DNA from: Neomesorhizobium sp963726065
Lineage (GTDB): Bacteria > Pseudomonadota > Alphaproteobacteria > Rhizobiales > Rhizobiaceae
Length of the DNA stretch: 64,000 nt
Reading direction: 5' to 3'
NCBI GenBank assembly: GCA_963726065.1
Contig: CAVSAU010000016.1
Span: 372,001-436,000 of the forward strand
In this document: positions 18,292 through 26,767 of the stretch, piece after piece
Layout of the letters: every line of letters starts with the position of its first letter
Position numbering within the stretch: the first letter of the stretch is position 1
Translations under genes and position numbers: made by a program
Notes under the pieces: model-generated
Database searches by the model: none
The model's input: the letters and a program-made list of their open reading frames with translations, nothing else
Told to the model about the DNA's origin: nothing

Positions 18292-18311
18292 CGTTGTCGA
18301 TCGAGGTCCGC

Positions 18312-19522
18312 CTACTCGGCCGGCGCTTCCGCCACTTCGCGCGCCACGGCCGAGCGTGATCTGGGTCAGGACGAAGGCGATCACCGCGCAGGCGGCGATG
18401 CCAATCACCATCGGCAGCGGCGTGCCGTCGAAGAAGATGCCGGCGACCGCCATGGCGACCGCGCCGGTGGCGAAGTGCAGCGTGCCCATCAGCGCCGACG
18501 CCGTGCCGGCGATCTCGCCGTGCTCTTCCATCGCCAGCACCGACGTCGTCGGGATGACGAGGCCGAGGAAGCCGTAGCCGACGAACAGCAGCGCCGCCAG
18601 CACGTCGAGCTGATCGACGCCCGACGCCATCACCGCCAGCAGCGCCACCATCGTCGTGGCGTAGCCGACGACCGCCACGCGCACCACGCGCCGCAGCCCG
18701 AAACGCTCGGTCAGCATGCCGGTCAGCTGCGACATGCCGATGAAGGCGACCGCGTTGATCGAGAAGAACACGCTGTAGACCGACGGCGACAGGCCGTAGT
18801 GGTCGATCAGGACGAAGGACGAACTCGCCAGATAGACGAAGAAGCTGGCGATGCCGAAGCCGCCGATGAAGGTCAGGCCGAGGAAGTTGCGGTCGCCCAT
18901 CAGGAAGCGATAGCCGGCCAGCGCGCCGCCGAACGAACTGCCGACGCGATGCTCGGCCGGCCGCGTTTCCTTCAGCGACGTCGCCAGCAGCACGAACCGC
19001 GAGCAGCGCCGCGACGGTGACCACCCAGAACACGGCGCGCCAGCCGAAGCCCTCGATGACGAGGCTGCCGGTCAGCGGCGCCAGGATCGGCGAGACGCTG
19101 AAAACACCAGCATCAGCAGCGACATCAGCCGCGCAGCTTCGGTGCCGGTGTGCAGGTCGCGCACGATGGCGCGCGGCACCACCATGCCGGCGCAGGCGCC
19201 GAAGCCCTGGATGAAGCGGAAGGCGATCAGCCATTCGATGGTCGGGCGCCAGCGCCGAGCCGATGCCGCCGGCGACGAACAGCACCAGGCCGACATAGAG
19301 CGGCGCCTTGCGGCCGACCATGTCGGAGATCGGACCGACGACGATCTGGCCGAATCCCATCGACAGGAAGAAGACCAGCAGGCTCATCTGCACGGCGGCG
19401 GTGCTGGCGCCGCAGATCCGCGCCGATCGAGGGCAGCGCGGGAAGATACATGTCGATGGCGAACGGGCCGATGGCCGACAACAGGCCGAGCACGACCGCG
19501 TGCGGAGGAAATTGGTGGTCAT
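18312..19522 (-). CDS. Bcr/CflA-type MFS drug efflux transporter (frameshifted)
   Basis: This major-facilitator protein has about 403 residues and roughly 12 membrane helices. Typical Bcr/CflA pieces are IDMYLPALPSIGADL, QMSLLVFFLSMGFGQIVVGPISD with MVGRKAPLYVGL (motif A), RFIQGFGACAGMVVPRAIVRDL, and a long intact C-terminal half (SSFGGALAGYRFLMGD onward). Breaks between frames are seen near 19425, 19250, 19095 and 19000, and near 18350, where the true end AREVAEAPAE is in another frame. The start ATG at 19522 is chosen because MTTNF is close to the promoter region. It is divergent from a TetR regulator with a palindromic operator between them, so it is probably a repressor-controlled efflux pump. 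Confidence 0.86.
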
Positions 19523-19642
19523 GATGTATTTCTTTCGGAATCTGGTTTCAGCCGACGTGGCGGCGTTCGATCCAGGACGCTTCATCCCATCGAGAATCCA
19601 ACTCCTCCGGTCGAATTCCCGCTGTGGTATACGTCCAAATTT

Positions 19643-19660
19643 TTAGACACACTTGTCTAA
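19643..19660. promoter_or_regulatory. TetR-type operator between MFS and TetR genes
   Basis: TTAGACA (19643-19649) and TGTCTAA (19654-19660) form a perfect 7-bp inverted repeat with a 4-base spacer. It lies in the 217-base divergent region, where a TetR protein would block both promoters. Confidence 0.75.
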
Positions 19661-19739
19661 TTCGTCAATCAGCATTATCTTCTTTTTGATGACTGACTGA
19701 CAATTCTGAGGCCGACAGTTCGACCGTCCTTGCGGACCC

Positions 19740-20463
19740 ATGCCGCCAAGCGCGCTGTCGATCATCGACGCTGCGGCCAATGTGTTCTGCCGCGAAGGCT
19801 TTGGCGGCGCCAACATCGATCTGATCGCCGCCGAGGCCGGCGTCTCGCGGCAGACCGTCTACAACCATCACGGCGACAAGGAGAACCTGTTCAGCGCCGT
19901 CGTCGCGCGACATCACCGAGCGCATGCAATGCCGGCTTCTTCGCCGACGCTCGCCACCTTTCCCGACCACCCGCGAGGATCTCGAGGCCGATCTCATCGC
20001 CTTCGCCATCCGCCTCAACCAGCAACTGCATCTGCAATCGCGACGGCAAGTTCCTGCGCAAGCTGATCCAGACCGAAGGCGAGCGCTATCCCGAGCTGTT
20101 CGCCGGCTGGCGCGAGGACGGGCCAGGCAAGACCTGGGCGGCGCTTGCCGCCCGCTTCGCCCGCCTCGCCCATGCCGGCCATCTCGACATCGACGATCCC
20201 GACGTCGCCGCACGCCAGTTCCTGGCGCTGGTCAACGCCGATCTGCAACTGTCCATCGATGCTCGGCGAACGCCCGAGCGAAGAGCAACTGCAGCGCTTC
20301 CGCGACCAACGCAGTGCGCACCTTCCTGCGCGCCTATCGGTCGCCGGCGCGGACACCGTCCGCGCCGGCGACCGCCGACAGTATCGGCCTGAACCATCGC
20401 CCGACGGCATTGGCCCAAGCGCTGAGCGCGCCTATATCCGGTTTACGGCGGCCCCAAGCTTGA
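19740..20463 (+). CDS. TetR-family transcriptional regulator (frameshifted)
   Basis: This protein is a DNA-binding repressor. The helix-turn-helix is clear near the N-terminus: ALSIIDAAANVFCREGF, then IDLIAAEAGVSRQTVYNHHGDKENLF. The ligand-binding half continues in other frames as REDLEADLIAFAIRL, GKFLRKLIQTEGERYPELF, HLDIDDPDVAARQFLALVNADLQLSID, then GERPSEEQLQR and NAVRTFLRAYRS. Breaks lie near 19905, 19970, 20040, 20265 and 20310. The end is uncertain: one frame runs to 20463. The start may also lie upstream near 19690, where a TDNSEADSS frame could join after a further indel. It probably represses the divergent MFS pump and itself. Confidence 0.8.
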
Positions 20464-20504
20464 TTACAGGTAGGGCGACGATTCAACGAGCCGCGGCTGC
20501 CTGC

Positions 20505-21059
20505 ATGGCTGAAGACCACATCCGCTACGACATTCTGGCCCAGGAGGCGTTGCGCGGCGTCATGCGCAAGGTGCTGGCCGAAGTCGCGCGCACCGGCCTG
20601 CCCGGCAACCACCATTTCTTCATCACCTTCCTCACCGGCGCGCCCGGCGTGCGCATTTCGAGCCGGCTGCGCGAGCGTTATCCCGAGCAGATGACCATCG
20701 TCGCTGCAGTTCCAGTATTGGGACCTGAAGGTCACCGACACCGGCTTCGAGGTCGGCCTGTCCTTCTCCGACGTGCCGGAAAAACTCGAGATCCCGTTCT
20801 CGGCGGTGCGCGGCTTCTACGATCCGTCGGTCAATTTCGAGCTCGAGTTCGACGTCAAGCCGGACGTCACGGCGAACTGCCGACCGAAGCGCCAGCCGAA
20901 AGAAGCCCGAACCGCGTCGGCAAAGGCCGCCGGCCAGCAAAGAAGGCCGAGCCGCGCAAGAAGGCCGAGGCCAAGACGCCGAAGACCGCCGGTCGCGGAG
21001 GCCGACGCCGGCCGAAGGGCGCCGACGTCGTCTCGCTCGACGCCTTCCGCAAGAAATAG
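20505..21059 (+). CDS. sspB: Alpha-type SspB, ClpXP adaptor (frameshifted)
   Basis: SspB binds ssrA-tagged proteins and delivers them to ClpXP. The alphaproteobacterial form is clear: MAEDHIRYDILAQEALRGVM, LPGNHHFFITFLT, ERYPEQMTIV, then QYWDLKV in another frame, VGLSFSDVPEKLEIPFSA and FELEFD. The C-terminus is a long Lys/Ala/Pro linker ending DVVSLDAFRKK, the short ClpX-binding tail known from homologues. Breaks are near 20700, 20890 and 20940. Its partner RNA ssrA is in the same window. Two small genes follow 4 and 219 bases downstream. Confidence 0.88.
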   Translation: MAEDHIRYDILAQEALRGVMRKVLAEVARTGLPGNHHFFITFLTGAPGVRISSRLRERYPEQMTIVAAVPVLGPEGHRHRLRGRPVLLRRAGKTRDPVLGGARLLRSVGQFRARVRRQAGRHGELPTEAPAERSPNRVGKGRRPAKKAEPRKKAEAKTPKTAGRGGRRRPKGADVVSLDAFRKK

Positions 21060-21063
21060 GCCG

Positions 21064-21257
21064 ATGGCCGAGATCGTCAACCTCCGCCAGGCGCGCAAGC
21101 AGAAGGCGCGCGCGGCGAAGGAGCAGGCGGCTGAGCAGAATCGCGCGCTGCATGGCCGCACCAAGGCCGAAAAGCAGCGCGACCGCCGAGGCCGCCGAAA
21201 GCGCCCGCGCCTTTCTCGATGGCCATCGCCGCGACACCTCAGGACCAGCGACTGTGA
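21064..21257 (+). CDS. DUF4169 small protein (frameshifted)
   Basis: A basic protein of about 64 residues starts MAEIVNLRQARKQKARAAKE, continues GRTKAEKQRDR, and then in the next frame AEAAESARAFLDGHRRD. It matches DUF4169, short charged helical proteins of unknown role in Rhizobiales. The likely stop is TGA at 21255-21257 after a second shift. It starts only 4 bases after sspB, which suggests one transcript. The family is usually followed by a ribbon-helix-helix gene, as here. Confidence 0.68.
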
Positions 21258-21278
21258 GCCTCGTCGCGCAAGCGCTCG

Positions 21279-21485
21279 GTGTCCATCCGCGGCCACCGCA
21301 CCAGCTTCTCGCTCGAGCAACCTTTTTTCGACGACCTTCTCGCCATCGCGGCCGCGCGCGGCATTGCACTTGCGGCACTTGTTGCCGAGATCGATGCCGC
21401 GCGTCCGCGCGACGCCAATCTTTCCTCGGCGATCAGGGTTCATGTCCTGGCATGGGCGAAGCGACAGGCCGGCCGGCAGCCTTGA
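21279..21485 (+). CDS. Ribbon-helix-helix domain protein
   Basis: This protein of up to 68 residues reads GTG-start SIRGHRTSFSLEQPFFDDLLAIAAARGIAL, with an N-terminal beta strand and two helices like Arc/MetJ-type DNA-binding proteins, then LSSAIRVHVLAWAKRQ. The true start may be earlier in another frame (21254 GTG overlaps the preceding stop) because the N-terminus seems interrupted by an indel. No toxin gene is adjacent, so it is not an obvious antitoxin. It is probably co-transcribed with sspB and DUF4169. Confidence 0.68.
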   Translation: MSIRGHRTSFSLEQPFFDDLLAIAAARGIALAALVAEIDAARPRDANLSSAIRVHVLAWAKRQAGRQP

Positions 21486-21557
21486 TGCCCCTCTCCCGAG
21501 CAGCAATTGGTCGCGGATTGCCACACAACTGCGATCAGTCGGCTTCAGGCGCGCTGC

Positions 21558-22610
21558 CTAGATACCCGACAGCGCCGACAACAGCCGGCCGATTTGCCCG
21601 TCCGTGCCCACGGTAATCCGCAGATAGTCGTTGATGCGGGGAGCCCGAAAATGACGGACGATCACCGCCCGCTGGCGCAGCGCGGCGGCGAGTGCATTGC
21701 CCGCATGCGCCGGATGACGCGCAAAGACGAAGTTGGCAAGGGACGGAAGCACGTCGAAGCCCAGCCGGACCAACCCGTGGGTCAGCCGCTTCCGGCCTTC
21801 GATCACGCGACCTCGGCTCTCCTGAAAATACGCTTCGTCCTGCAAGGAGGCGATGGCGCCTGCCTGGGCCGGCCGGCCAAGAGGATAGGAGTTGAAGCTG
21901 TCCTTTACCCGGGTGAGCGCCTCGATCAGATCGGCGTCGCCGATTGCATAGCCAATCCGCAGCCCGGCCAGCGCCCGGGATTTGGACATTGTTTGGACGA
22001 CCAGAAGGTTCGGGTGCGAGGCAACAAGCGGAATCGCGGTTTCAGCGCCGAAATCGACATAGGCCTCGTCGATCACCACCGGAACGTCGGGATGTTCTTC
22101 CAGCAGCGTGGCGATTTCGGCGCGTGACAGCGCAATCCCCGTTGGGGCATTCGGATTGGCCACGATGATCGCTCCGGCCCGCCGGCGATAGTCGGCGACG
22201 CGGATCTGCATGGCCTCATCAAGCGGCACAGCCTCGCAGGCGATCCCGAACAGGCGGCAATAGACCGGGTAGAAACTGTAGGTGATGTCCGGGAAAAGCA
22301 ACGGCGCATCATGCTTGAGCAGAGCGGCGAATGCGTGGGCCAGCACTTCGTCCGAGCCATTGCCGACGAACACCTGTTCGGGCCGCACCTGGTGATAGGT
22401 TGCCAAGGCAGCCCGCAGCGCGGTGGCCTGTGGGTCGGGATAGAGACGCAGCGTGTCGGCCGCCTCGCCACAGATCGCTTCCAGCACACGCGGCGAAGGG
22501 CCAAACGGACTTTCATTGGTGTTTAGCTTGACCAGTTCCGCCATGCGGGGCTGTTCGCCCGGCACATAGGGCCTCAGGTCGTGTGTTAAGCTGCTCCAGA
22601 AACAACTCAT
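21558..22610 (-). CDS. hisC: Histidinol-phosphate aminotransferase-type PLP enzyme
   Basis: This is an intact 350-residue fold-type I aminotransferase. N-terminal LRPYVPGEQP and KLNTNESPFGPSP are hallmarks of HisC. Further motifs are GNGSDEVLAHAF, NPNAPTGI, DEAYVDFG, and the PLP lysine in TMSKSRALAGLRIGYA. It should convert imidazole-acetol phosphate to histidinol phosphate, though such enzymes often also act on aromatic amino acids. I prefer ATG 22610 (MSCFWSSL) over 22628. It is the first intact gene after the frameshift-rich stretch. AsmA lies upstream, 78 bases away on the same strand. Confidence 0.86.
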   Translation of the reverse strand: MSCFWSSLTHDLRPYVPGEQPRMAELVKLNTNESPFGPSPRVLEAICGEAADTLRLYPDPQATALRAALATYHQVRPEQVFVGNGSDEVLAHAFAALLKHDAPLLFPDITYSFYPVYCRLFGIACEAVPLDEAMQIRVADYRRRAGAIIVANPNAPTGIALSRAEIATLLEEHPDVPVVIDEAYVDFGAETAIPLVASHPNLLVVQTMSKSRALAGLRIGYAIGDADLIEALTRVKDSFNSYPLGRPAQAGAIASLQDEAYFQESRGRVIEGRKRLTHGLVRLGFDVLPSLANFVFARHPAHAGNALAAALRQRAVIVRHFRAPRINDYLRITVGTDGQIGRLLSALSGI

Positions 22611-22687
22611 TTTCGGTCCATATCTCAATAGAAGCGATGGCGCGGCGCGCGCCTTGATCGACGCTCGATACCCGAGCGCACGGGCCG

Positions 22688-25600
22688 CTATTGACCGAGC
22701 GACCTCAGGATGTTTTCGAAGATGAACGGCCGCTTCGGTTTCGGGCTGCCGGTATTCGGCTGCAGCAGGTCGCGCGGCTCGATCGGAGGCAATGGCGCCT
22801 GCTCGACCTCGGGCGCGGGCCTCGCAGCGTTGCGTTCCGCCTCCTGCCGCGCCCGCTCTCTTTCAGCAAGCCTGATAGCTTCGGCTGCGCGCTGCGCGGC
22901 CTCCTCGTCCGCCTGGCGTTGCGCAGCGCCCAGCGCCTCTTCGGCCGCCTTCTGCCGCTGGGCTTCTTCAGCCCTTGCTGCTGCTTCTTCCGCTTTGCGC
23001 TTCGCCTCTTCCTCTGCCTTCAGGCGCAATGCCTCGTCGGCGCGGCGAAGTTCTTCCGCGACGCGGTCGCGCTCTTCCTGCAGCGATGCGTAGTAGCGCA
23101 CCTCGCGGCGCAGCCGCTGCTTTTCGAGTAGTGCGGCCTGCATCGCCTCGACACGCGCCTGTTCCCGCTCCAGCGCTCGTTGCGTCAGGAATTGCGCCAG
23201 CGGGTCGGTGTCGAATTGCTTCGCGAGCGCCCCAAACGGCCCCTCGACAGTGAACCGCACCACCGGCTCGGACCCGACCAACTTCTCGTCACCCGGTTGG
23301 TAGGCGATCGCGCCTTGCGCCGCCATCGTGCCGGAATTGAAGTCGGCGCGCACCTCCGCCGTCAGGGTGGACGCCGGCGCTTCCAGCGTCATCGGTGGCG
23401 CCCGCAACACGCCTCCGGCGATGGAGAAGGCTAGTTCACTGTCCTTCGCGGCAAAACTGCCGGCGCCGGCAATCTGCGGAGCGAATACAGCCGTCTTCGC
23501 CGCATCGATATCGCGCCCAACTGCATCGGCCTGCGCGATGATCGCGCTGAACGCATCCGGATTGACGCCGGCAATCGTTAGCCCTTGCAGCGCCGCCGTG
23601 CCGGAACCCGAAAGTGCCGACACCATGGCGTCGACCGATTTGCCGGTTGCCGATACGGTTGCCGTTACATCGGCACGGCCAGCGAGGCCGGTGTCGGCAA
23701 GCATCATGCCCAGGTCGGCGCCGGTAAATTTCAGCTGCGCCGAAAACAGCCCCGTCCCGTCGGTGTTCTTCAGTTCGAACAGCCCATTCACCTGGCCGTC
23801 ATAAGCCTTGCCCGAAACGTCGGCGAGCCGCAGGCCCTCGCGGTCGAGCCGTGCCGTCATGCGCACGTCGCTGGCGTTGCCCGCCGGACCGCCCGAAACC
23901 GTGCCCGCCGAAATGTCGAGATCGGCCGTGAACGGCGCGGAAATCCTTTCCTGGAACGCCGCCTGCGGCCAGCCTCCCTCGCTGTCGCTGTCCAGGGCAG
24001 TTTCGCCGACCACCATCGCTGTCGGGATGCCGAGGTCGATCTCGTCGAGCGTCAGTGCGCCACTGATGTGCGGCAAGCCGTCCTTTAACTCGGCCTTGAT
24101 ATCGCCGCTGACCGCGCCCTCCTCCACCGTACCGGTGAGACCTGCCAGCGACAGCACACCGTTGCTGTAGTCGGCGTCCGCGGCCAGCGCCAACGGAAGG
24201 CCGAAACCCAGCCCGGGCAGGCCAATGCCAGCCGTCATCAGCCATGGCTCTATATCAGAAGCGTCGACCTGTATCTTGCCCTTCACGGTCAGGGCGTCGT
24301 TCCAGGCGGTAATCCGGCCCGCGAATTCGGCCTTCGCATCGGCGCCGTTAAAACTCGCCGTCGTGTCGAGCCCGCCGGCCAGCGAGCCTTTCGCCTGTAA
24401 CGTGGTGGCGCCGTTTCCAGCCACGCCGAGCGGCAAAGTCGGCAACCCGTAAAGCGCCAACAGCGGTTCAGCGTTGTCGTTTTTCGCTGTGTAGGACAGC
24501 GTCACCTCAGCCGCCTGCGGCGTTGCCAGGTTGCCGTTGGCGGACACCTGCAGCGAAAGATCGCTGCCGCCCGCGTTGCCGCTGGCGCTTACATCGACGC
24601 TGCTGGCGCCATCGCCGTTCGGCGACGCACTCGCCACCACATCGACCTGCGTGTCGGCAAACAGGCCCGGATATTCCGCGGTACGCTTGCGGAGCTCCCG
24701 GACCAGCGGGTTGGCCGGATAATTTTCGGCGAGCGCCGAAATCAGCGGCTCCAGGTCAACCGAGATCACGGAAGCATCGAGCTTGCCGGACGGCTTGTCG
24801 GGAAATTCCTTCACTGTGCCCGTGGCGCTGATCGTCGCACCTTCCAGCCCGCCGATCGACAGCCGGTCGATTTCCAAGGTGCCGCCGCGCAGCCTGAGCG
24901 CTGTATCCACTGTTTCCGCGGTCAACCCCGCAGCACTCACCGGTCCGGCTTTGATATCGAGGTCGAGGTCGCGGTCGGCCAGCCGGCTGGCGCCTTTGTC
25001 GCTGACGAACAATGACGCAAAGGCGGCCATACCGTCGACATCCAGCGCCTCGCCGGCGAGCTTCACCTGCATCGAAGGCAGCGCATCGTCCGGCTGCCGG
25101 TTGACGACCTCGCCACGGAATTTGGCTGCGCCAAGGATCAGCTCGAGATCGCTGAAGCGCTGCAACTGCGTCGTCATGTCGACATCGGCGCGGAAGCCGG
25201 CTGCCGGTATCCGGCGAATGGCGTCGTCGACATCCTTCGATACCCAGGCTGCAAAACCGGAAGGCTGCGCGACGGCCAGCAGCAGCGAGCCGGCGAAGCC
25301 GAACTCGCCGCTGGTCCGCAACAGACCCGCCCCTTCGAGCTTGGTGCGGCCGGGCAGTGTCGCCGCCACCGATTTCACGTTCCAGCCGGCCTCCGCCGGC
25401 TCGGTCGACAGCCGGACGTCGCGGATCGTCGTATCGCCAGCCACCACAGCCGGAAGGTTCACGTCGATCGTGCCCGGAATGGTTGGTTTCGGCAGGTCTA
25501 CGAGAGCCCTTTGCACGGCCCCCAATCGTTCCTTGAGTGTGAGCCCGGCCGTCTTTTCGCCGCCGGCAGCTTCGTCGAAACGCACTTGCGCACCGCTCGC

Positions 25601-26659
25601 CTCGATCGAAAATCGCGGGTTGGCGCCGAGTTCGATGAACGCCTTGCCGTCTGCCGTGTAGGGGTCGTCCAGCGGCCCGGTCTCGAAGCGGAATTCTTCG
25701 ACGCCGAGCCGGCGGTGATCGAAGCTGAATTTGCCGCCGATCCTGTTGGGGCGCAAAGCTTCCCGCGCCGGCTTCTCCGTCGCAACCTTAAACGTGCCAC
25801 CGTCGCTGCTGCGCAGTTCCGATTGTTCCGGGGCTCCGGCGCCCAGCCTGAAAGTGCCGGCATAAAGCACCCTGCCCTTGTCGAGGCGTGCGTCGCCATC
25901 AGCCTCGATCGACACCGGATAGCTTTCCGGATCGGCCCTGATCCGCAGCCGCATGGCACCGGTTTCGTCGGCCTTGCCGGTGGAAACCGAAAGCGCCGTT
26001 GGCATGCCGTCGATACGCATCGTTCCATCGGCGCGCCACGGCCCCGCGAGCGACCGTGCTGAAATCTGGGCGTTGATTTCGCTCAACGCGTGCGTGCGGC
26101 CGCCGGCTGCGTGGTTGATGCTGACTTGCCCTTCCGTGACCGTCAGCTTTTCGAGCGAAATGTTTGAGGCGCTGAACGGTGAGGTCGGACGCACCGCCCA
26201 GTCGACTGTGCCGTCCTCGGCCACGTCGATCGTCACCTTCGGTCTGACCAGCCGCATGTCGAAGATCAGCACTTCACCGCGCAGGAACGGCGCCAATTCG
26301 CCGTCCATCGAAAAGGTCTCGGCGGTCACCGCCGGTTTGTCGGGCGTCGTACCGGCCACCACCACGTCGGAAAATGTCAGCGACGGGAACGGCAGGAGCC
26401 TTGCCGTAACGCCGCCTTCGACCGTCACCCGGCGTCCGAGGATGGCGGTCGCCTCGCGCTCGAAATCGGCGCGGTATGAAGTCCAGTTGACGAAATACGG
26501 CCCGACCAGCGCCGCGGTCAGCACCAGAACAATCAGTCCACCGACAATGACAAAAAGCCGCGCCAGCGCCTCACGCTTACCCCTGAGTTTATGAAGATCT
26601 AGTTTAGTCCAATCGGCGTGTCGATAAAATGGCACTGCTTGCTTGCGCGAAACTGCCAT
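22688..26659 (-). CDS. Large AsmA-family envelope protein
   Basis: This intact 1323-residue protein has a cytosolic basic head (KLDLHKLRGKREALA), one membrane helix at about 33-55 (LFVIVGGLIVLVLTAALVGPYFV by its key residues VIVGGLIVLVLTAALVG), and a long beta-rich periplasmic part. The AsmA N-terminal domain follows the helix (NWTSYRADFEREATAILGRRV). The AsmA-2 domain is near residues 950-1130 (MMLADTGLAGRADVTA). The last 200 residues are a charged Ala/Glu/Arg coiled coil (EERDRVAEELRRADEALR) with a Pro-rich end. AsmA-like proteins help move phospholipid or keep the outer membrane in order. Its size and coiled-coil tail are features of rhizobial members. Function in this species is inferred. 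Confidence 0.88.
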   Translation of the reverse strand: MAVSRKQAVPFYRHADWTKLDLHKLRGKREALARLFVIVGGLIVLVLTAALVGPYFVNWTSYRADFEREATAILGRRVTVEGGVTARLLPFPSLTFSDVVVAGTTPDKPAVTAETFSMDGELAPFLRGEVLIFDMRLVRPKVTIDVAEDGTVDWAVRPTSPFSASNISLEKLTVTEGQVSINHAAGGRTHALSEINAQISARSLAGPWRADGTMRIDGMPTALSVSTGKADETGAMRLRIRADPESYPVSIEADGDARLDKGRVLYAGTFRLGAGAPEQSELRSSDGGTFKVATEKPAREALRPNRIGGKFSFDHRRLGVEEFRFETGPLDDPYTADGKAFIELGANPRFSIEASGAQVRFDEAAGGEKTAGLTLKERLGAVQRALVDLPKPTIPGTIDVNLPAVVAGDTTIRDVRLSTEPAEAGWNVKSVAATLPGRTKLEGAGLLRTSGEFGFAGSLLLAVAQPSGFAAWVSKDVDDAIRRIPAAGFRADVDMTTQLQRFSDLELILGAAKFRGEVVNRQPDDALPSMQVKLAGEALDVDGMAAFASLFVSDKGASRLADRDLDLDIKAGPVSAAGLTAETVDTALRLRGGTLEIDRLSIGGLEGATISATGTVKEFPDKPSGKLDASVISVDLEPLISALAENYPANPLVRELRKRTAEYPGLFADTQVDVVASASPNGDGASSVDVSASGNAGGSDLSLQVSANGNLATPQAAEVTLSYTAKNDNAEPLLALYGLPTLPLGVAGNGATTLQAKGSLAGGLDTTASFNGADAKAEFAGRITAWNDALTVKGKIQVDASDIEPWLMTAGIGLPGLGFGLPLALAADADYSNGVLSLAGLTGTVEEGAVSGDIKAELKDGLPHISGALTLDEIDLGIPTAMVVGETALDSDSEGGWPQAAFQERISAPFTADLDISAGTVSGGPAGNASDVRMTARLDREGLRLADVSGKAYDGQVNGLFELKNTDGTGLFSAQLKFTGADLGMMLADTGLAGRADVTATVSATGKSVDAMVSALSGSGTAALQGLTIAGVNPDAFSAIIAQADAVGRDIDAAKTAVFAPQIAGAGSFAAKDSELAFSIAGGVLRAPPMTLEAPASTLTAEVRADFNSGTMAAQGAIAYQPGDEKLVGSEPVVRFTVEGPFGALAKQFDTDPLAQFLTQRALEREQARVEAMQAALLEKQRLRREVRYYASLQEERDRVAEELRRADEALRLKAEEEAKRKAEEAAARAEEAQRQKAAEEALGAAQRQADEEAAQRAAEAIRLAERERARQEAERNAARPAPEVEQAPLPPIEPRDLLQPNTGSPKPKRPFIFENILRSLGQ

Positions 26660-26767
26660 GTCGCTCGCCCATGGGCTGCATCGTCCGGGTTGCGGATGGA
26701 ACGGCCACTTTCCTCGAAAAGCGACGCGGCCAGGTCGCGGCCGAATGCGCGCCTATGTCGGTCGCGC

